The notes under the pieces: model-generated
What the model saw: the letters and a program-made list of their open reading frames with translations, nothing else
The model's database searches: none
Told to the model about the DNA's origin: nothing
Shown: positions 63,320 through 64,000 of the stretch, piece after piece
Position numbering within the stretch: position 1 is the first letter of the stretch
Layout: each line of letters opens with the position of its first letter
Position numbers and translations under genes: made by a program
Assembly (NCBI GenBank): GCA_023443865.1
Contig: JAEZST010000022.1
Location: forward strand, 992,001-1,056,000
Source: Spirochaetota bacterium
GTDB lineage: Bacteria; Spirochaetota; Spirochaetia; Treponematales; Treponemataceae
Length of the DNA: 64,000 nt
Direction: 5' to 3'

Positions 63320-64000
63320 ATGTCCGACGTCACCCCCATGATGGCCCAGTACCTCGGGATTCGGGAACAGTACCGCGACGCGGTATTGTTCTTCCGGCTT
63401 GGGGACTTTTACGAGATGTTCAACGAAGATGCCGTCGAGGTGAGCCGTTTATTGAATCTTACCCTCACGAAGCGGGGAGGGAATCCCATGTGCGGAATTC
63501 CCTATCACGCCTCGCGGGTATATATCGCGCGGCTCTTGCGGGCGGGCAAAAAAATCGCGATCTGCGAACAGGTCGCGCTCAACGCCCCCGGGAAGGGACT
63601 GGCAGAGCGAAAGGTCGTGGAGGTAATCACGCCGGGCACGGTAGTCGACGACGATTACCTCGAAAGCGGATCTAATAACTATCTCGCCTCCCTTGCCGTA
63701 GCCGAGTCGGGCGGCGTTCGGCGTTTTACCCTTTCATGGATCGACGTTTCTACCGGAGAGCTTTCGGCCGCCTCGGCGCCGGAACAGGATGCCCTTGAAT
63801 TCGTTCGAAGGGAAACCGGGAGGCTGCAACCCCGGGAATTATTGGCGCAACAATCGGTCTTGGAAGAATGGCCCGAAATCGCGGAGGCATGCTCCGCGAT
63901 TCCCGGAATGGTGGTAAATCGGTATCCCGATTGGAGTTACAACCGGGAGAGCGCCTACCGCCGGCTTTGCTCTCATTTCGGAACCGCGAGCCTCGCCGCG
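63320..64000 (+). CDS. mutS: DNA mismatch recognition protein MutS, N-terminal part (cut by window edge)
   Basis: 227 codons from ATG 63320 to the edge, with no stop. The mismatch-binding domain I is clear: MMAQYLGIREQYRDAVLFFR, with the Phe-X-Glu mismatch wedge in GDFYEMF and GGNPMCGIPYHA. Domain II follows. MutS binds mismatches and recruits MutL. From memory it follows skp in T. pallidum as well. A GTG at 63314 is an alternative start. Confidence 0.95.
   Translation, partial: MSDVTPMMAQYLGIREQYRDAVLFFRLGDFYEMFNEDAVEVSRLLNLTLTKRGGNPMCGIPYHASRVYIARLLRAGKKIAICEQVALNAPGKGLAERKVVEVITPGTVVDDDYLESGSNNYLASLAVAESGGVRRFTLSWIDVSTGELSAASAPEQDALEFVRRETGRLQPRELLAQQSVLEEWPEIAEACSAIPGMVVNRYPDWSYNRESAYRRLCSHFGTASLAA

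Noticed and set aside
1..64000. Search for insertion sequences, integrases, prophage genes, restriction or toxin-antitoxin systems and CRISPR
   Set aside because: None seen; every sizeable open frame fits a core or lineage gene.

Overview
This 64 kb window is chromosomal DNA of a spirochaete, most likely a high-GC member of the Treponema lineage (Treponemataceae or a close family). Three things support this. The first is a long motility operon in the characteristic spirochaete order flbB-fliK-flgD-flgE-flbD-motA-motB-fliL-fliM-fliY-fliO-fliP-fliQ-fliR-flhB-flhA-flhF-flhG, followed by a sigma-28 gene. The second is a V-type ATPase operon. The third is the order tamB-bamA-skp-mutS, which from memory is the same neighbourhood as in Treponema pallidum. 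Species cannot be named from sequence alone. Coding density is very high and no stretch over about 140 bases lacks a gene or RNA. No insertion sequence, prophage, integrase or CRISPR array was seen. It reads as core genome.

Layout. 1-983 (-) holds the N-terminal part of a Cache-PAS membrane sensor. 1034-2437 (-) is a MATE exporter, divergent from an AraC-type regulator (2518-3372). 3399-6284 is an exported HExxH metallopeptidase-like protein with a long envelope region. 6306-28455 is the motility supercluster, starting at a near-consensus promoter. After flhG come a two-helix membrane protein, sigma-28, a Jag_N-FapA (DUF342) protein and three poorly known small proteins, the last with a CheW-like C-terminus. 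A two-way terminator separates it from an outer-membrane barrel gene on the minus strand. tRNA-Phe(GAA), with its own promoter and terminator, follows at 29551-29626.

29740-36127 carries an ankyrin-repeat protein, murG, a CvpA-like gene, a clamp-loader subunit and a cytosolic NtrB/NtrC-type two-component pair. A J-domain gene (-) and galM (+) diverge from back-to-back promoters. 37716-44898 is a compact V-ATPase operon (E, DUF2764, A, B, D, I, K). After a terminator come a CAT/E2-fold protein (-), ispG, an exported repeat protein, two tandem paralogous small barrel proteins, a long UPRTase-like protein and a TPR lipoprotein. 51165-55810 (-) is an operon tmk-hypothetical-aroB-cysteine desulfurase-thiI. 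55854-64000 is the outer-membrane assembly block tamB-bamA-skp running into mutS, which is cut by the window edge.

How it works together. The motility block encodes the hook and hook-length machinery, stator, C-ring switch, export apparatus, export-placement GTPases and the late sigma factor for periplasmic flagella. The V-ATPase block is an ion-translocating ATPase/synthase. TamB, BamA and Skp would insert the several barrel proteins encoded in the same window. Recurrent oddities worth checking are starts with the -10 box only 6-7 bases upstream of the ATG and no Shine-Dalgarno, a thymidylate kinase without the Walker A lysine, a Met/Gly-rich linker in FliY, an 18-bp tandem repeat in flhB, and paired GC hairpins after flgE.
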